Shown: positions 21,661-21,671 of the stretch, piece by piece | How positions within the stretch are numbered: position 1 is the first letter of the stretch | Layout: every line of letters begins with the position of its first letter | Source of the DNA: an uncultured Lachnospiraceae bacterium | GTDB taxonomy: Bacteria; Bacillota; Clostridia; Lachnospirales; Lachnospiraceae | Reading direction: 5' to 3' | Length of the DNA stretch: 21,671 bases | Assembly: GCA_934370915.1 (NCBI GenBank) | Contig: CAKRNI010000015.1 | Location: 1 to 21,671, forward strand | Made by a program: the position numbers and the translations under genes | The notes under the pieces: generated by a model | Database searches by the model: none | The model's input: only the letters and a program-made list of their open reading frames with translations | Told to the model about the DNA's origin: nothing

Positions 21661-21671
21661 TTCAAACTAAA

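Noticed and set aside
21435..21665. 76-codon minus-strand open frame after citC
   Set aside because: It overlaps the citC end and three inverted repeats and has no recognisable domain. It is treated as part of a structured element and not as a gene.
1..21671. CRISPR array, tRNA, rRNA or insertion sequence
   Set aside because: No regularly spaced repeats, cloverleaf with CCA-type end, rRNA-like sequence, transposase with terminal repeats or target duplications were seen on reading through. A tRNA or covariance-model scan was not possible here.

Overview
The window looks like chromosome from an anaerobic Firmicute, most likely a gut Lachnospiraceae or close clostridial relative. This is inferred from moderate GC, strong AGGAGG ribosome binding sites, TTGACA/TATAAT promoters, an [FeFe]-hydrogenase, a citrate lyase cluster, and PF09820-type AAA-ATPase and Rpn-type nuclease genes. 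The genus cannot be fixed from sequence reading alone. I see no rRNA, tRNA, CRISPR array or insertion sequence.

Layout from left to right. (1) 1-2479, minus strand: a membrane-anchored polysaccharide deacetylase followed 20 bp later by the replication-stress ATPase rarA, with hairpins behind rarA. (2) 2480-3211: a 730-bp gene-poor stretch with an orphan minus-strand terminator, a plus-strand promoter and a probable leader attenuator. (3) 3212-3895, plus strand: a YheO/DauR-like PAS-HTH regulator. (4) 4007-7733, minus strand: an AAA-ATPase/PD-(D/E)XK protein, a short PLP-dependent threonine/serine dehydratase and an Rpn-type nuclease whose natural reading frame appears to begin at an ATA codon. 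(5) 7973-11484, minus strand: a three-gene NAD(P)-linked [FeFe]-hydrogenase operon (NuoE-like, short NuoF-like, HydA), tightly coupled and behind a strong promoter. (6) 11919-13950, minus strand: Dus, LURP-one-like protein and hotdog thioesterase. (7) 14250-20031, minus strand: a citrate fermentation operon with a TRAP-type large permease, a 76-residue half-size DctQ-like protein, citD, citE and citF, preceded by a LysR regulator gene. (8) 20439-21461, plus strand: citC, divergent from the LysR gene, followed by a highly structured non-coding tail.

The parts fit a fermentative life. The permease pair would import citrate or a related acid, CitDEF would split it to acetate and oxaloacetate, and CitC would acetylate the CitD prosthetic group. 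The LysR regulator sits between the two arms, with palindromes at its own promoter region and at the transporter promoter. The hydrogenase would dispose of NAD(P)H as H2. Its NuoF subunit lacks the extra iron-sulfur domains of the large bifurcating HydB proteins. The citG/citX genes needed to make and attach the citrate lyase prosthetic group are not in the window, nor are the hydrogenase maturases hydEFG.

The most unusual observations are the binding-protein-free, half-DctQ TRAP arrangement fused to citrate lyase, the ATA start of the Rpn-type gene, the short HydB, a 36-codon open frame in the hydrogenase leader, and CAAAC/GTTTG palindromes shared by the regulator and hydrogenase upstream regions.
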